From VRUE01 sp963718755 (GTDB lineage: Bacteria; Actinomycetota; Thermoleophilia; Solirubrobacterales; 70-9): DNA of 64,000 nt. Shown here in pieces: positions 52,665 to 62,223 of this stretch (position 1 is the first letter of the stretch; every line of letters begins with the position of its first letter). The notes below the pieces were generated by a model. The model ran no database searches. It was not told the origin of the DNA and saw nothing but the letters and a program-made list of their open reading frames with translations. The position numbers and the translations under genes were made by a program. Where the stretch lies: the NCBI GenBank assembly GCA_963718755.1, contig OY970376.1, positions 1,116,001 to 1,180,000 of the forward strand, given 5' to 3'.

Positions 52665-53741
52665 ATGATCTTTGCTACGCCTTCACTTCCAAAGGATGTA
52701 CGCGCTCGCCTCCGCGAGCTGAACCGCATTCGTCGCTCTCTCGGCGGGGAGACCGGCCGGCTTGCCCCCTGGATGGGAACGCTGCGGCGTGTCGTGCGGG
52801 CCAGCTCGATCGAGGGCTCGACCTCGATCGAGGGCTACAGCGTCGAGCCCCAAGAAGCGCTTGCGCTGACGAGCGGCGCGGAGATACCCGACGGCCACGA
52901 CGAAAATCGCCTGGCGGTCGCCTGCTATGCCCGAGCCATGGACCACGTCGGGGCGATGGCCCGCGACCCGGCCTTCTCGTGGAGCGCCCGCGCGATCCTC
53001 GACCTGCACTTCGACGCCTGCTCCTTTCAACGCGACAGGGACCCGGGCTTGTGGCGCACTGGCGAGATATCGGTGACGGGACCGGACGGCGGAATCGACT
53101 ACCGCGGCCCGGAGGGCAAGGAGGTGCCGGCGCTGATGGGCGAAGTGGTCGAGTGGCTGGAGAGCGGCGATCCCGAAACGGACGTCGTCGTTCGCGCGGC
53201 GATGGCGCACCTCCATGTCGTCTCCGTCCACCCCTTCCGCGACGGCAACGGGCGCGTCGCTCGCATCGTCCAATCGTTGGCCCTGGCCCGTGACGGATTG
53301 CTCTCACCGGAGTTCTCCTCGATCGAGGAGCACCTCAGCCGCAACACCCCCGCCTACTACGCGGCGCTGCGGGACACGCAGGGAGGGAGCTACCAGCCGG
53401 ATCGAGATGCCCTGGGCTGGGTCCGGTTCTGCATCGAGGCGCATATCTCCCAAGCCGGCCGACGCCTCGACCAGATCCATGAGGCGGCCCAGCGCTGGGA
53501 CCGGCTCGAACGGGAGGTCGAGGAGCACGGCTGGCCGGACCGGTTCGCGATTGCGCTCGAGCAGAGCCTGGTCGGCGGCGCCGACCGCAGCAAGTACGGC
53601 GAGGAGGCCGACGTCTCACCGGCGACGGCAAGCGCCGACCTGAGGCGCCTGCTCGACAGCGGCCTGATCGAGCAACAGGGACGCGGGCGAACTACGCGGT
53701 ATCGGGCGAGTGAACGGCTGCGCTCGCTACTGGCGGGCTAG
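52665..53741 (+). CDS. Fic family protein with C-terminal winged helix
   Basis: A 358-residue protein. The Fic core carries the complete motif HPFRDGNGR (near residue 190) with catalytic His, so it should transfer AMP (or another nucleotide part) to a target protein. The segment STSIEG near residue 52 fits the inhibitory motif SxxxEG of class II Fic proteins, in which the protein's own N-terminal helix keeps it off. Residues about 290-355 form a winged-helix domain that suggests DNA binding. It overlaps the convergent TetR gene by 15 bases. Confidence 0.88.
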   Translation: MIFATPSLPKDVRARLRELNRIRRSLGGETGRLAPWMGTLRRVVRASSIEGSTSIEGYSVEPQEALALTSGAEIPDGHDENRLAVACYARAMDHVGAMARDPAFSWSARAILDLHFDACSFQRDRDPGLWRTGEISVTGPDGGIDYRGPEGKEVPALMGEVVEWLESGDPETDVVVRAAMAHLHVVSVHPFRDGNGRVARIVQSLALARDGLLSPEFSSIEEHLSRNTPAYYAALRDTQGGSYQPDRDALGWVRFCIEAHISQAGRRLDQIHEAAQRWDRLEREVEEHGWPDRFAIALEQSLVGGADRSKYGEEADVSPATASADLRRLLDSGLIEQQGRGRTTRYRASERLRSLLAG

Positions 53742-54416
53742 CCGCTCGGCCTCTTCGGCACCGACGTAGGGCGCCAGGGTCAGCTCGACCAGATCCGGCA
53801 GCAAGCTCTCGAGCTGCTCGGTGCGGCCGGCACTGATCTCGCGCACGATCAGCGAGACGATGCCGCCGACGAGGGTCTCCTCGGTCGCCTCGGGCAGCGG
53901 GTGCTCGCCGCTGTGCTGGGGACGGCCGGCCTTGAGGATGTCGACCAGTCCCTGCATCGAGGCACGGTGGCGGGTGGCGATGTCACCGCCGGCGGCGACC
54001 GGCTCGATCATGCAGATGCGCGCCAGCTCCGGCTCGCCGGCGAGGAAGCTGAGCATCGTCGCCAGCGCTGCCCGGACCTTCTGCGGCCACTCCTCGAAGG
54101 ACTCGGCCGCGGCCCGCATCGAGGCGGCGATGTGGTCGGCGACCATCTCGTAAGCGGCGAGGAAGCAAGCTTCCTTGTCGGCGAAATGCTCGTAGAAGGT
54201 GCGACGCGAGACCGACGCGGCTTTGGTGATGTTGGCGACCGTGGTCGCGTTGTAGCCGCGCTCGGCGACTGTGTCGACCAGCGCCGTGACGATCCGCTCG
54301 CGCTGGTTCTGGACGATGAACTCACGCGGCAGTCCGTGGCGCCCGGCGGGCAGTCGCGACGACTCGGCCGCCGTGGCCGTCGACTCATCGCCCTTTTTCC
54401 CCTTGCCTTTCGCCAT
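53727..54416 (-). CDS. TetR family regulator 1
   Basis: A 229-residue repressor-type protein. A Lys-rich start (MAKGKGKKGD) precedes the helix-turn-helix TTVANITKAASVSRRTFYEHF (residues about 57-78; quoted in part: ASVSRRTFYEHF). The ligand domain lies at 85-225. ATG at 54416 shares a base with the stop of leader peptide B; GTG at 54419 is the other choice. Its DNA-binding part is close to that of regulator 3 (55229). Next to acyl-CoA genes it may sense acyl-CoA; that is inference. Confidence 0.87.
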   Translation of the reverse strand: MAKGKGKKGDESTATAAESSRLPAGRHGLPREFIVQNQRERIVTALVDTVAERGYNATTVANITKAASVSRRTFYEHFADKEACFLAAYEMVADHIAASMRAAAESFEEWPQKVRAALATMLSFLAGEPELARICMIEPVAAGGDIATRHRASMQGLVDILKAGRPQHSGEHPLPEATEETLVGGIVSLIVREISAGRTEQLESLLPDLVELTLAPYVGAEEAERLARQ

Positions 54417-54484
54417 CACAAAGTTTCGCGCTTCACTCCCGGCGCGAAGAACCAGATATGCACGCTTGGTCGTTCCGCGCTCAT
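54416..54484 (-). CDS. Leader peptide B (MSAERPSVHIWFFAPG..)
   Basis: A 22-codon frame whose first nine residues equal leader peptide A. It starts six bases after TATCGT (54491-54496, minus strand) and ends TGA, overlapping the ATG of TetR regulator 1. Unlike copy A it reads through the hairpin, so its translation could open the hairpin and couple to the regulator. Confidence 0.5.
   Translation of the reverse strand: MSAERPSVHIWFFAPGVKRETL
54424..54484 (-). promoter_or_regulatory. Conserved leader element, copy B
   Basis: The 61-base element matches 24364-24424 at about 90%. The hairpin TTCGCGC/GCGCGAA (54425-54431 with 54442-54448) is unchanged. It sits directly before the TetR 1 start. 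Confidence 0.65.
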
Positions 54485-54534
54485 GGGCCGACGATACCCC
54501 AGACTCTGGAGGTCACGAGGGCTTACGCGTCCAC

Positions 54535-55203
54535 CTAGCGCAGCGGCTGGACCATCAGCTCGTCCTCGGCGGCGCGGGCGCCGAGGTAGGGCATCGTCGC
54601 CAGATAGATCAGCTCGGGCAGGAACTCTTCGCCACGTTCTATCGAACCGCTTTCGACCTTGGTCAGGATCGTGCCGTAGACCGCGCCGGCGGTGATTTCA
54701 GCGGTGCAGCGGGACATCCGCCGCTCCCCGTTGACCTCGCCCCGGCCACCATCGAGAAAATCGGCAATCCGTTGCACGATCCGGTCGCGGCGGCTCTGGG
54801 CGCCGCTGCCGGCGCCGTTGACGGAGACGACGAGGAAGCGGGCCCGGGTCGAGTCCTCCTGCAGGTAGCGCGTAGCCGCCACCCCCGCCGCCCAGATCCT
54901 GTCGTGCCAGGCCTCGCGCCCGTTGCAAGCGGTGTCGACCCGCACGCAGAGCTCCTCCATCACCTCGTCGTGGATCGCCAGAAAGCAGTCCTCGAGGTCG
55001 GCGAAGCAGCGATCGAAGTGGCCGCGACCCACTTGGGCCCGCTGGCAGATCGTCTCTACGTCGACCGCCGCAAAACCATGATCGGCAACCATCCCGATCA
55101 TCGTGGCGGCGATCCTCTCCCGCGCCGGATCGCGTCCTCTGCGCGGGCCGCTCACATCGTCCCGGCCCTGCTCCCCGCGCTGGAAAACCGATTCCCCCGC
55201 CAT
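54535..55203 (-). CDS. TetR family regulator 2
   Basis: A 222-residue regulator. The helix-turn-helix is at about 42-65 (ICQRAQVGRGHFDRCFADLE), with the usual TFY replaced by HFD, so its DNA contacts may differ from its neighbours. The ligand domain follows. It starts 25 bases after the stop of regulator 3 and is probably in the same transcript. Confidence 0.82.
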   Translation of the reverse strand: MAGESVFQRGEQGRDDVSGPRRGRDPARERIAATMIGMVADHGFAAVDVETICQRAQVGRGHFDRCFADLEDCFLAIHDEVMEELCVRVDTACNGREAWHDRIWAAGVAATRYLQEDSTRARFLVVSVNGAGSGAQSRRDRIVQRIADFLDGGRGEVNGERRMSRCTAEITAGAVYGTILTKVESGSIERGEEFLPELIYLATMPYLGARAAEDELMVQPLR

Positions 55204-55228
55204 GCCCGCCCGGACGCCGCGAATCGCA

Positions 55229-55915
55229 CTAAGCCGCCGCTCGGGCCTGGGCCGCCTCCGCGGCCCGCGCCGCCTCGACCTCCCCGACGTAGGGCGTCAA
55301 CGTCACCTGCAGCATCTCCGGCAGCAGGCCCTTGAGGTCGTCGACCTGGTCGGCGATCAGGCGCTGGTGGACCAGCCACATCAGGCCACCTACGATCGCC
55401 ACCTCGAGCCCGTCCGGCAGCCGGCTCGTCCGCGGGTTGAGCTCGCGCCCCTCGCGCAGCTTCGGCGCGACGCTCTCCAGCATCGATTGGTAGCGGGCCA
55501 GGGCCTCGCCTCCAGCCGCCTGGCTCTCGACGATGCAGAGCTTGGCCCGTGCCTGTTCGGCGACGACCATCTCGAGGAAGACCTCGAGCCCGCTGGAGAT
55601 CTGCTCGACCCAGGGCTGTTCGAGGTCGACCAGCTCGGCGAAGACCTCGCCTGCCGCCGCGACGCTCTCGTCGAAGGCGGCGAGGAAGCACTCTTCCTTG
55701 TTGGCGAAGTGCTCGTAGAAGGTGACCAGGGCGACCCGAGCCGTTTTCGCGATCAGCTCGATCGTCGTCTTCTGGTAGCCGCGCTCGGCGACCAGCTCGG
55801 CGGTCGCCAGCAGCATCCGCTCGCGCTGGTTCTGGGAGACGAAGTCGCGCGGGATCAGGTGACGCCCCGGCGGCAATTTCGAAAGGCGTTCCGAGAGCGA
55901 ACGCGAGTCGGCCAT
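55229..55915 (-). CDS. TetR family regulator 3
   Basis: A 228-residue regulator with helix-turn-helix TARVALVTFYEHFANKEECF near residue 60. The motif before it (LPPGRHLIPRDFVSQNQRER) is nearly that of regulator 1, so the two are paralogues. The ATG at 55915 was chosen because TACCGT lies six bases upstream; an ATG at 55936 is less likely. Divergent from regulator 4 across a 111-base region with AT-rich palindromes. Confidence 0.87.
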   Translation of the reverse strand: MADSRSLSERLSKLPPGRHLIPRDFVSQNQRERMLLATAELVAERGYQKTTIELIAKTARVALVTFYEHFANKEECFLAAFDESVAAAGEVFAELVDLEQPWVEQISSGLEVFLEMVVAEQARAKLCIVESQAAGGEALARYQSMLESVAPKLREGRELNPRTSRLPDGLEVAIVGGLMWLVHQRLIADQVDDLKGLLPEMLQVTLTPYVGEVEAARAAEAAQARAAA

Positions 55916-55921
55916 TCCAAG

Positions 55922-55982
55922 ACGGTACCAAAACATACATCTGATGTCTATTTCCCTTTTCTATAGAAAACATGGCGTTCTA
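55922..55982. promoter_or_regulatory. Divergent promoter region with palindromes between TetR 3 and TetR 4
   Basis: TACCGT on the minus strand (55922-55927) is six bases from the TetR 3 ATG. ACATCTGATGT (55937-55947) and TTTTCTATAGAAAA (55957-55970) are perfect palindromes, and TAGAA/TTCTA (55964-55982) is a third pair. On the plus strand TATACC (56007-56012) precedes TetR 4. These are probable operators. Confidence 0.55.
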
Positions 55983-56026
55983 GGCATCTCTGTTTCTAAA
56001 AGCTGCTATACCTAGACAAAAGGAGT

Positions 56027-56731
56027 ATGTTTTCGGATAACGACAGCGGCATCGTCCTCGCTTTCCCAGGCTCCCGCGGCGGTCGTCCCCCTCGCGAGCG
56101 AATCCTGCAGGCGATGCTCTCCACCAGCGGCGAGCTTGGCTACGACCAGGTCGCCGTCAGGCATGTGATCGAGCGCGCGCAGACGAGTCGCGCCACCTTC
56201 TACAAGCACTTCAAGGACCGCGAGGACTGCTTCGCCCAGGCCTACGCCGACACCGGCGAGTGGCTCTACCGGCGGCTGATCGCCGCCGCCAAGCGCCAGC
56301 CCTCCTGGCGCGAGGGCCTGCGAGCCGCCCTGGCCGAGCTGCTCGAGTTCTGCGCCAACCAGCCGGCGATCGCCAAGGCGCTGCTTGTCGAGGTGCATGC
56401 GGCCGGCGAGCTCTCGCTCGCCCAGCGGCGCGATTTGATGGAGCGCCTCTCCCGTGCACTGGACAGCGCACGCCGCGAGATCCCCTCTCGCCAAGCTCCA
56501 CCTCCTATTACGTCGGACTTCATTGTAGGGGCGATCGACACGCTTTTGGCGGCGAAATTGCTGGATGGCGACGCCGAGCACGCCCCGGAGATGCTTCCCG
56601 GCCTGCTCCACTTCGTCGCCATGCAGTACTTCGGCGAGGACGCCGCCTGGGAGGAGATGGCCGCGGCTCCACTGGCCACCTGGCAGGCTCGCCGCGCCGC
56701 CGCCTCCCAGGGCCCGCCGCCGCGGCGATGA
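56027..56731 (+). CDS. TetR family regulator 4
   Basis: A 234-residue regulator with a helix-turn-helix at about 43-65 (VIERAQTSRATFYKHFKDRE). An AAAAGGAG site stands directly before the ATG, unlike the leaderless genes around. The N-terminus (NDSGIVLAFPGSRGGRPPRE) is typical of actinobacterial TetR proteins. It reads toward the acyl-CoA carboxylase gene but on the opposite strand. Confidence 0.87.
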   Translation: MFSDNDSGIVLAFPGSRGGRPPRERILQAMLSTSGELGYDQVAVRHVIERAQTSRATFYKHFKDREDCFAQAYADTGEWLYRRLIAAAKRQPSWREGLRAALAELLEFCANQPAIAKALLVEVHAAGELSLAQRRDLMERLSRALDSARREIPSRQAPPPITSDFIVGAIDTLLAAKLLDGDAEHAPEMLPGLLHFVAMQYFGEDAAWEEMAAAPLATWQARRAAASQGPPPRR

Positions 56732-56765
56732 GCTCGCGGTGAGTTGAGGTAGGCCTTCAGCCGGG

Positions 56766-58334
56766 CTACAGCGGGATGTTGCCGTGCTTCCGTTTGGGCT
56801 GCGGCACCCGCTTGCTCTGCAGCATGCGGAGGGCCTTGATGAGCTTAGGCCTAGTTTCGCGCGGCTCGATCACGTCGTCGATGTAGCCGCGCTCCGCCGC
56901 CGAGTACGGGTTGGCGAAGTGGGCTTTGTAGTCGTCGATCAGCTTCTGGCGGCGCTCGTCGGGGGTCGGCGAGGAGGCGATGTCCTTGCGGTAGATGATG
57001 TTGACCGCGCCCTCCGGCCCCATCACCGCCACCTCCGCCGTCGGCCAGGCGACGTTGTAGTCGGCCAGCATGTGCTTCGAGTTCATCACGTCGTAGGCGC
57101 CGCCGTAGGCCTTGCGGGTGACGACGGTGAGCTTCGGTACGGTCGCCTCGGTGAAGGCGTAGAGCAGCTTGGCGCCGTGGCGGATGATCCCGTTCCACTC
57201 CTGGTCGGTGCCGGGCAGGAAGCCGGGCACGTCGGTGAAGGTGAGGATCGGGACGTTGTAGGCGTCGCAGGTGCGGACGAAGCGGGCCGCCTTCTCGGAT
57301 GCCTCGATGTCGAGCACGCCGGCGAGGAAGGCCGGCTGGTTGCCGACGATCCCGATCGGGAAGCCGTCGAGGCGGGAGAAGCCGCAGACGATGTTCTTGG
57401 CGAAGTGCTCGTGGACCTCGAAGAACTCGCCGTCGTCGACGACGCGGGAGATCACCTCGCGCATGTCGTAGGGCTTGGAGGGATCGTCGGGGACGACCGT
57501 TTCGAGCTCCTCGTCTTCGCGCTCGGGGTCGTCGTCGGGCGCGTAGCGCGGCGGCGCCTCGAGGTTGTTGGAGGGCAGGAAGCCGAGCAGGAAACGCACG
57601 TCCTCGAGGCAGCTCTCCTCGTCCTCGGCGGCGAAGTGGGCGACGCCCGACTTGCTGTTGTGGCTCATCGCCCCGCCCAGCTCCTCGAACTCGACTTCCT
57701 CGCCGGTCACCGTCTTGATCACTTCGGGGCCGGTGATGAACATGTGCGAGGTCTCTTTGACCATGAAGATGAAGTCGGTCATCGCCGGCGAGTAGACGGC
57801 GCCGCCGGCGCAGGGCCCCATGATCACGCTGATCTGCGGGATCACGCCGGAGCACTGGACGTTGCGGACGAAGACGTCGCCGTAGGCGCCGAGCGAGACG
57901 ACGCCCTCCTGGATCCGGGCGCCGCCGGAGTCGTTGATGCCGACCACCGGCGCCCCGACCTGGGCGGCGAGGTCCATCACCTTGCACATCTTCTCCGCCA
58001 TCACCTCGCCGAGGCTGCCCCCGAACACCGTGAAGTCCTGGGAGAAGACGAAAACAGTTCTTCCGTCGATCGTGCCGTGGCCGGTGACGACGGCGTCGCC
58101 CCAAGGCCGCTTTTTCTGCATCTCGAAGTCGTAGGTGCGGTGGCGGACGAAGGTGTCGAGCTCCTCGAACGAGCCGGGGTCGAGCAGTTTCTCGATCCGC
58201 TCGCGGGCGGTCATCTTGCCCTTCGCGTGCTGCTTCTCAACCGCCTCCTCGGAGGCGGAGTTGACCGCCGCCTCGCGCAGCTCGCGCAGGTAGGCGAGCT
58301 TCTCCTCGTGGGTGATCGGATTCTTCTCGCGCAT
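56766..58334 (-). CDS. Acyl-CoA carboxylase beta subunit (carboxyltransferase)
   Basis: A 522-residue subunit of the propionyl/acetyl-CoA carboxylase type (PccB/AccD family) that moves CO2 from carboxybiotin to acyl-CoA. The N-terminal acyl-CoA site has GINDSGGARIQEGVVSLGAY near residue 127, and the C-terminal carboxybiotin site has GFLPGTDQEWNGIIRHGAKL near residue 370. The biotin-carrying alpha subunit is not in the window. With the mutase gene it would turn propionyl-CoA into succinyl-CoA. Family members prefer C3-C4 substrates; the exact one is not settled here. Confidence 0.93.
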   Translation of the reverse strand: MREKNPITHEEKLAYLRELREAAVNSASEEAVEKQHAKGKMTARERIEKLLDPGSFEELDTFVRHRTYDFEMQKKRPWGDAVVTGHGTIDGRTVFVFSQDFTVFGGSLGEVMAEKMCKVMDLAAQVGAPVVGINDSGGARIQEGVVSLGAYGDVFVRNVQCSGVIPQISVIMGPCAGGAVYSPAMTDFIFMVKETSHMFITGPEVIKTVTGEEVEFEELGGAMSHNSKSGVAHFAAEDEESCLEDVRFLLGFLPSNNLEAPPRYAPDDDPEREDEELETVVPDDPSKPYDMREVISRVVDDGEFFEVHEHFAKNIVCGFSRLDGFPIGIVGNQPAFLAGVLDIEASEKAARFVRTCDAYNVPILTFTDVPGFLPGTDQEWNGIIRHGAKLLYAFTEATVPKLTVVTRKAYGGAYDVMNSKHMLADYNVAWPTAEVAVMGPEGAVNIIYRKDIASSPTPDERRQKLIDDYKAHFANPYSAAERGYIDDVIEPRETRPKLIKALRMLQSKRVPQPKRKHGNIPL

Positions 58335-58359
58335 CGCGGCGCGGGAGTCTATTTAGAAC

Positions 58360-59088
58360 TCAGAATTCGGCGCAGATGGCGTGCGCTTCAACGGACCAGT
58401 TGGACCCGCTGACGCCAGACTCTTTGGCCACGGCCATCCAGGCGGTCCGCTTGCCCTCGGCGTTGGCAGAAGCAGGCGCAGACTCGGTAACCGCAATCAG
58501 GACGGTGCCGCCGATGACTTTGGCGCCACCGCCGACCACCTGCTTGCCGGCCGGGCACGTCGCAGTGGCCGTCTTCGTCGCTTCGGAGGTATTGCTGGGG
58601 CTACTCCCAGGCACGTAGGAGACGTTCTTGATCAGCTGCGCATAGAAGCTCGAGGAGAGTTTCGCGCTGGTCACCGCTCCGTCGGCGATCTTGCCCGCCG
58701 CCACCGAGTTGGGGCCGAGCTTGGAGTTGGTGACGGCGCTGTTGAAGAGCTTCGCCTCGGTCACGGCGCCGTTTTTCAGCTTGCCCTCGGTCACCACGCC
58801 GCCTCCGAGCTGCGCCGAGCGGACTGAGCCACCGGCCAGCGCAGTTGAGCCGACCGCTCCGGGCCCGATCTTGGGGCCGGTCACCGCGCCGTTCTTCAGC
58901 TTCAGGGTCGTGACCGAGCCATTGCCGAGCTTGAGCGCGGTCACCGAGCCGTTAGCCAGGTTTTTCGTCTTGACCGCCTTGTTGCCGAGCGTCGTTTTGG
59001 CCGCATAGGCCGCGCCGCTCAGGGCAACGAAGAGGGCGATGCAGGAGATCGCGTTGGCGAAGTTCAAGTGCTTGCTCAGCTGCTTCAA
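58360..59088 (-). CDS. Membrane-anchored repeat protein, third paralogue
   Basis: A 242-residue protein. A helix (ISCIALFVALSGAAYAAKTT, about 13-32) is followed by about eleven repeats of the type SVTALKLGNG/AVTGPKIGPG (35-140) and a beta-rich domain with two Cys at the C-terminus. The TTG at 59088 is used, as AAGGAG stands nine bases upstream and the N-terminus KQLSKHLNFAN aligns with the paralogue at 22439. It starts 16 bases after the small gene at 59105. Function unknown; a surface rod is likely. Confidence 0.78.
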   Translation of the reverse strand: MKQLSKHLNFANAISCIALFVALSGAAYAAKTTLGNKAVKTKNLANGSVTALKLGNGSVTTLKLKNGAVTGPKIGPGAVGSTALAGGSVRSAQLGGGVVTEGKLKNGAVTEAKLFNSAVTNSKLGPNSVAAGKIADGAVTSAKLSSSFYAQLIKNVSYVPGSSPSNTSEATKTATATCPAGKQVVGGGAKVIGGTVLIAVTESAPASANAEGKRTAWMAVAKESGVSGSNWSVEAHAICAEF

Positions 59089-59104
59089 GTCGGTTTCTCC
59101 TTGG

Positions 59105-59344
59105 TTATGTGAAGGGCTGTTTCTGCGGCTCGGCAAGGCGATCCAGAAAGCGCTCCAGATCGGCCGCTTCGAGGCCGGATCGCTCATCGGCGCGGATCTC
59201 GACCCGGGTGCCAAAGCCTTTCTCGGCCATCGTCACCTCGACGCCCTCGACCTCGGCCAAGAGCTCAGCCAGCTCCGGCTCGGACTTCATCAGCGTCCTC
59301 GATGCCTCGATCATTGCGAGCCGCTTCAACTGCGCACGGCCCAT
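59105..59344 (-). CDS. Small protein of unknown function next to the mutase gene
   Basis: A 79-residue, charged, mostly helical protein (GRAQLKRLAMIEASRTLM, then EVTMAEKGFGTRVEIRADER). AGGAGAAGGA is directly upstream of the ATG. It lies 73 bases after the mutase gene in the same direction. It lacks the DxHxxG motif of a B12-binding small subunit, so it is not the missing mutase partner. No family recognised. Confidence 0.68.
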   Translation of the reverse strand: MGRAQLKRLAMIEASRTLMKSEPELAELLAEVEGVEVTMAEKGFGTRVEIRADERSGLEAADLERFLDRLAEPQKQPFT

Positions 59345-59417
59345 TCCTTCTCCTGGGCGGGACGTGCCGGTGGAACGGTGCCCATATGGACACTCCAGCA
59401 CCGGCACGTCGGGGCGG

Positions 59418-61064
59418 CTAGAAGAAGGCGCCGCCCTTGTATTCGCCGAAGACGTCGCGCATCGCGCCGCAGACCTCGCCAATCGAGGCATCGGCGGCGA
59501 GCGCGGATCGGATCGGGTGCAGCAGGTTGCCCTCACCGCGAGCGACGGCGCGAAGCTCGTCCAGCCTCTGCTCGACCGCGGCCTGGTCGCGGTTCTGCTT
59601 GAAAGCCGCCAAGCGGGCCAACTGGCGCTGCTCGGACTCGGGGTCGACGCGGAGGATGTCGACGTCGTCGACCTGGTCGGTGACGTATTTGTTGACGCCG
59701 ACGATGATGTCCTGGCCCGACTTGTAGCGCTCGTGGTAGGAGTGCGCCGACTCCTCGATCTCCTTCTGCATGAAGTCCAGCGCCTCGACCGAGCCGCCCA
59801 TCTCCTCGACCTTGCCGATCAGCTCCCAGGACCGCGCCTCGATCTCGTCGGTGAGCGACTCGACGAAGTAGGAGCCGGCAAAGGGATCGACGGTGTCGGC
59901 GACACCAGACTCGTGGGCGAGCACCTGCTGGGTCCGCAGGGCGATCCGCGCCGAGCGCTCGGTCGGCAGCGCCAGCGCCTCGTCGAAGCCGTTGGTGTGC
60001 AGCGACTGGGTGCCGCCGCTGACCGCTGCGAAGCCCTGCAGGGCGACCCGGATGATGTTGACCTCGGGCTGCTGAGCCTGCAGCGTCACGCCGCCGGTCT
60101 GCGTGTGGAAGCGGATCTTCATCGAGTTGGGGTCCTTCGCCCCGAACCGCTCCTCGACGATCTTCGCCCACATCCGCCGCGCGGCGCGGAACTTGGCGAC
60201 CTCCTGGAAGACGTTGTTGTGGCAGTTGAAGAAGAAGGCGAGCCGGGTCGCGAACTCGTCGATCTTCAGCCCCCGCTCGAGCGCCGCTTCGACGTAGGCG
60301 ATCGCGTTGGAGAGCGTGAAGGCGACCTCCTGCACAGCCGAGCAGCCCTTCTCGCGGATGTGGTAGCCGGAGATCGAGATCGTGTTCCATTTCGGCACGT
60401 TCTCGCGGCAGTATTCGAAGATGTCGGTGGTCAGCCGCATGGTCGGCTCGGGCGGGTAGATGTAGTTGCCGCGCGCCATGTACTCCTTCAGCACGTCGTT
60501 CTGGACGGTGCCGCGCAGCTTCTGGGAGGGGACGCCCTGCTCCTCGCCGACCAGCTCGTAGAGCAGCAAGAGGATCGCCGCCGGGGCGTTGATCGTCATC
60601 GAGGTCGAGACCTGATCAAGTGGGATCTTCTCGAAGCAGATCCGCATGTCCTCGATCGTGTCGATCGGGACGCCGGTGCGGCCGACCTCGCCATTGCAGA
60701 GCGGATCGTCGGAGTCGCGGCCGAGCTGGGTCGGCAGGTCGAAGGCCATCGAGAGCCCGGTCGAGCCGTGCTCGATCAGGTAGCGGTAGCGCTCGTTGGT
60801 GTCTTCGGGGGTGGCGAAGCCGGCGTACTGGCGCATCGTCCAGAGCCGGTCGCGGTACATCCGCTCGTGGATGCCACGGGTGAAGGGGGGCTTGCCGGGC
60901 ACGCCGAGCCGCTCCTCGAGGCCGGGGGCGACGTCCTCCTCGGTGTAGAGGGGGTCGATCTCGATCCCGGAGTCGGTGAAGACCCGTTCGTCATCGGGCC
61001 CGACCAGCGGAGCGATCGTGCGGGCGTTTTCCTCGACAGCGGACTTGTCGGTCTTGCCGGCCAT
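59418..61064 (-). CDS. Methylmalonyl-CoA mutase family, large (catalytic) subunit
   Basis: A 548-residue TIM-barrel subunit of an acyl-CoA mutase that rearranges methylmalonyl-CoA to succinyl-CoA (or isobutyryl- to butyryl-CoA) with adenosylcobalamin. The signature RLWTMRQYAGFATPEDTNER (near residue 67) and STGLSMAFDLPTQLG (near residue 95) are intact. It ends before the B12-binding domain; in this two-gene type that domain is a separate small protein, not found here. TATCCT lies seven bases before the ATG. Confidence 0.92.
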   Translation of the reverse strand: MAGKTDKSAVEENARTIAPLVGPDDERVFTDSGIEIDPLYTEEDVAPGLEERLGVPGKPPFTRGIHERMYRDRLWTMRQYAGFATPEDTNERYRYLIEHGSTGLSMAFDLPTQLGRDSDDPLCNGEVGRTGVPIDTIEDMRICFEKIPLDQVSTSMTINAPAAILLLLYELVGEEQGVPSQKLRGTVQNDVLKEYMARGNYIYPPEPTMRLTTDIFEYCRENVPKWNTISISGYHIREKGCSAVQEVAFTLSNAIAYVEAALERGLKIDEFATRLAFFFNCHNNVFQEVAKFRAARRMWAKIVEERFGAKDPNSMKIRFHTQTGGVTLQAQQPEVNIIRVALQGFAAVSGGTQSLHTNGFDEALALPTERSARIALRTQQVLAHESGVADTVDPFAGSYFVESLTDEIEARSWELIGKVEEMGGSVEALDFMQKEIEESAHSYHERYKSGQDIIVGVNKYVTDQVDDVDILRVDPESEQRQLARLAAFKQNRDQAAVEQRLDELRAVARGEGNLLHPIRSALAADASIGEVCGAMRDVFGEYKGGAFF

Positions 61065-61077
61065 TGGGCGGAGGATA
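61062..61077 (-). promoter_or_regulatory. Leaderless-type -10 box of the mutase gene
   Basis: TATCCT on the minus strand (61072-61077), seven bases, then ATG at 61064. Confidence 0.5.
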
Positions 61078-61098
61078 TTGGGAGCTGGAGGGCGGGGC

Positions 61099-62046
<948 letters not shown>

Positions 62047-62077
62047 CGGCCGCGGATGCTACAGGTGACCCCCTCGA

Positions 62078-62129
62078 GGGCGTGTCCGAGCTTTCGGATG
62101 CATATGCCACCAAAAACTCGGACACGCCC
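62078..62129. repeat. Inverted repeat between divergent genes
   Basis: GGGCGTGTCCGAG (62078-62090) pairs perfectly with 62117-62129 around a 26-base loop that contains CATATG. The arm holds GTGTCC, as in the nested elements, but there is no inner arm. It sits 31 bases from the decarboxylase start and 94 from the sigma gene. Confidence 0.7.
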
Positions 62130-62223
62130 CGGTTAGATAAACGCTTCAGTTCGCAAATTGCGGGGATTTGGCCCATCCACCCGTCCAGTTGGGGGGAGAA
62201 CCCGGTCCCGTCCCTAGCTGTAC

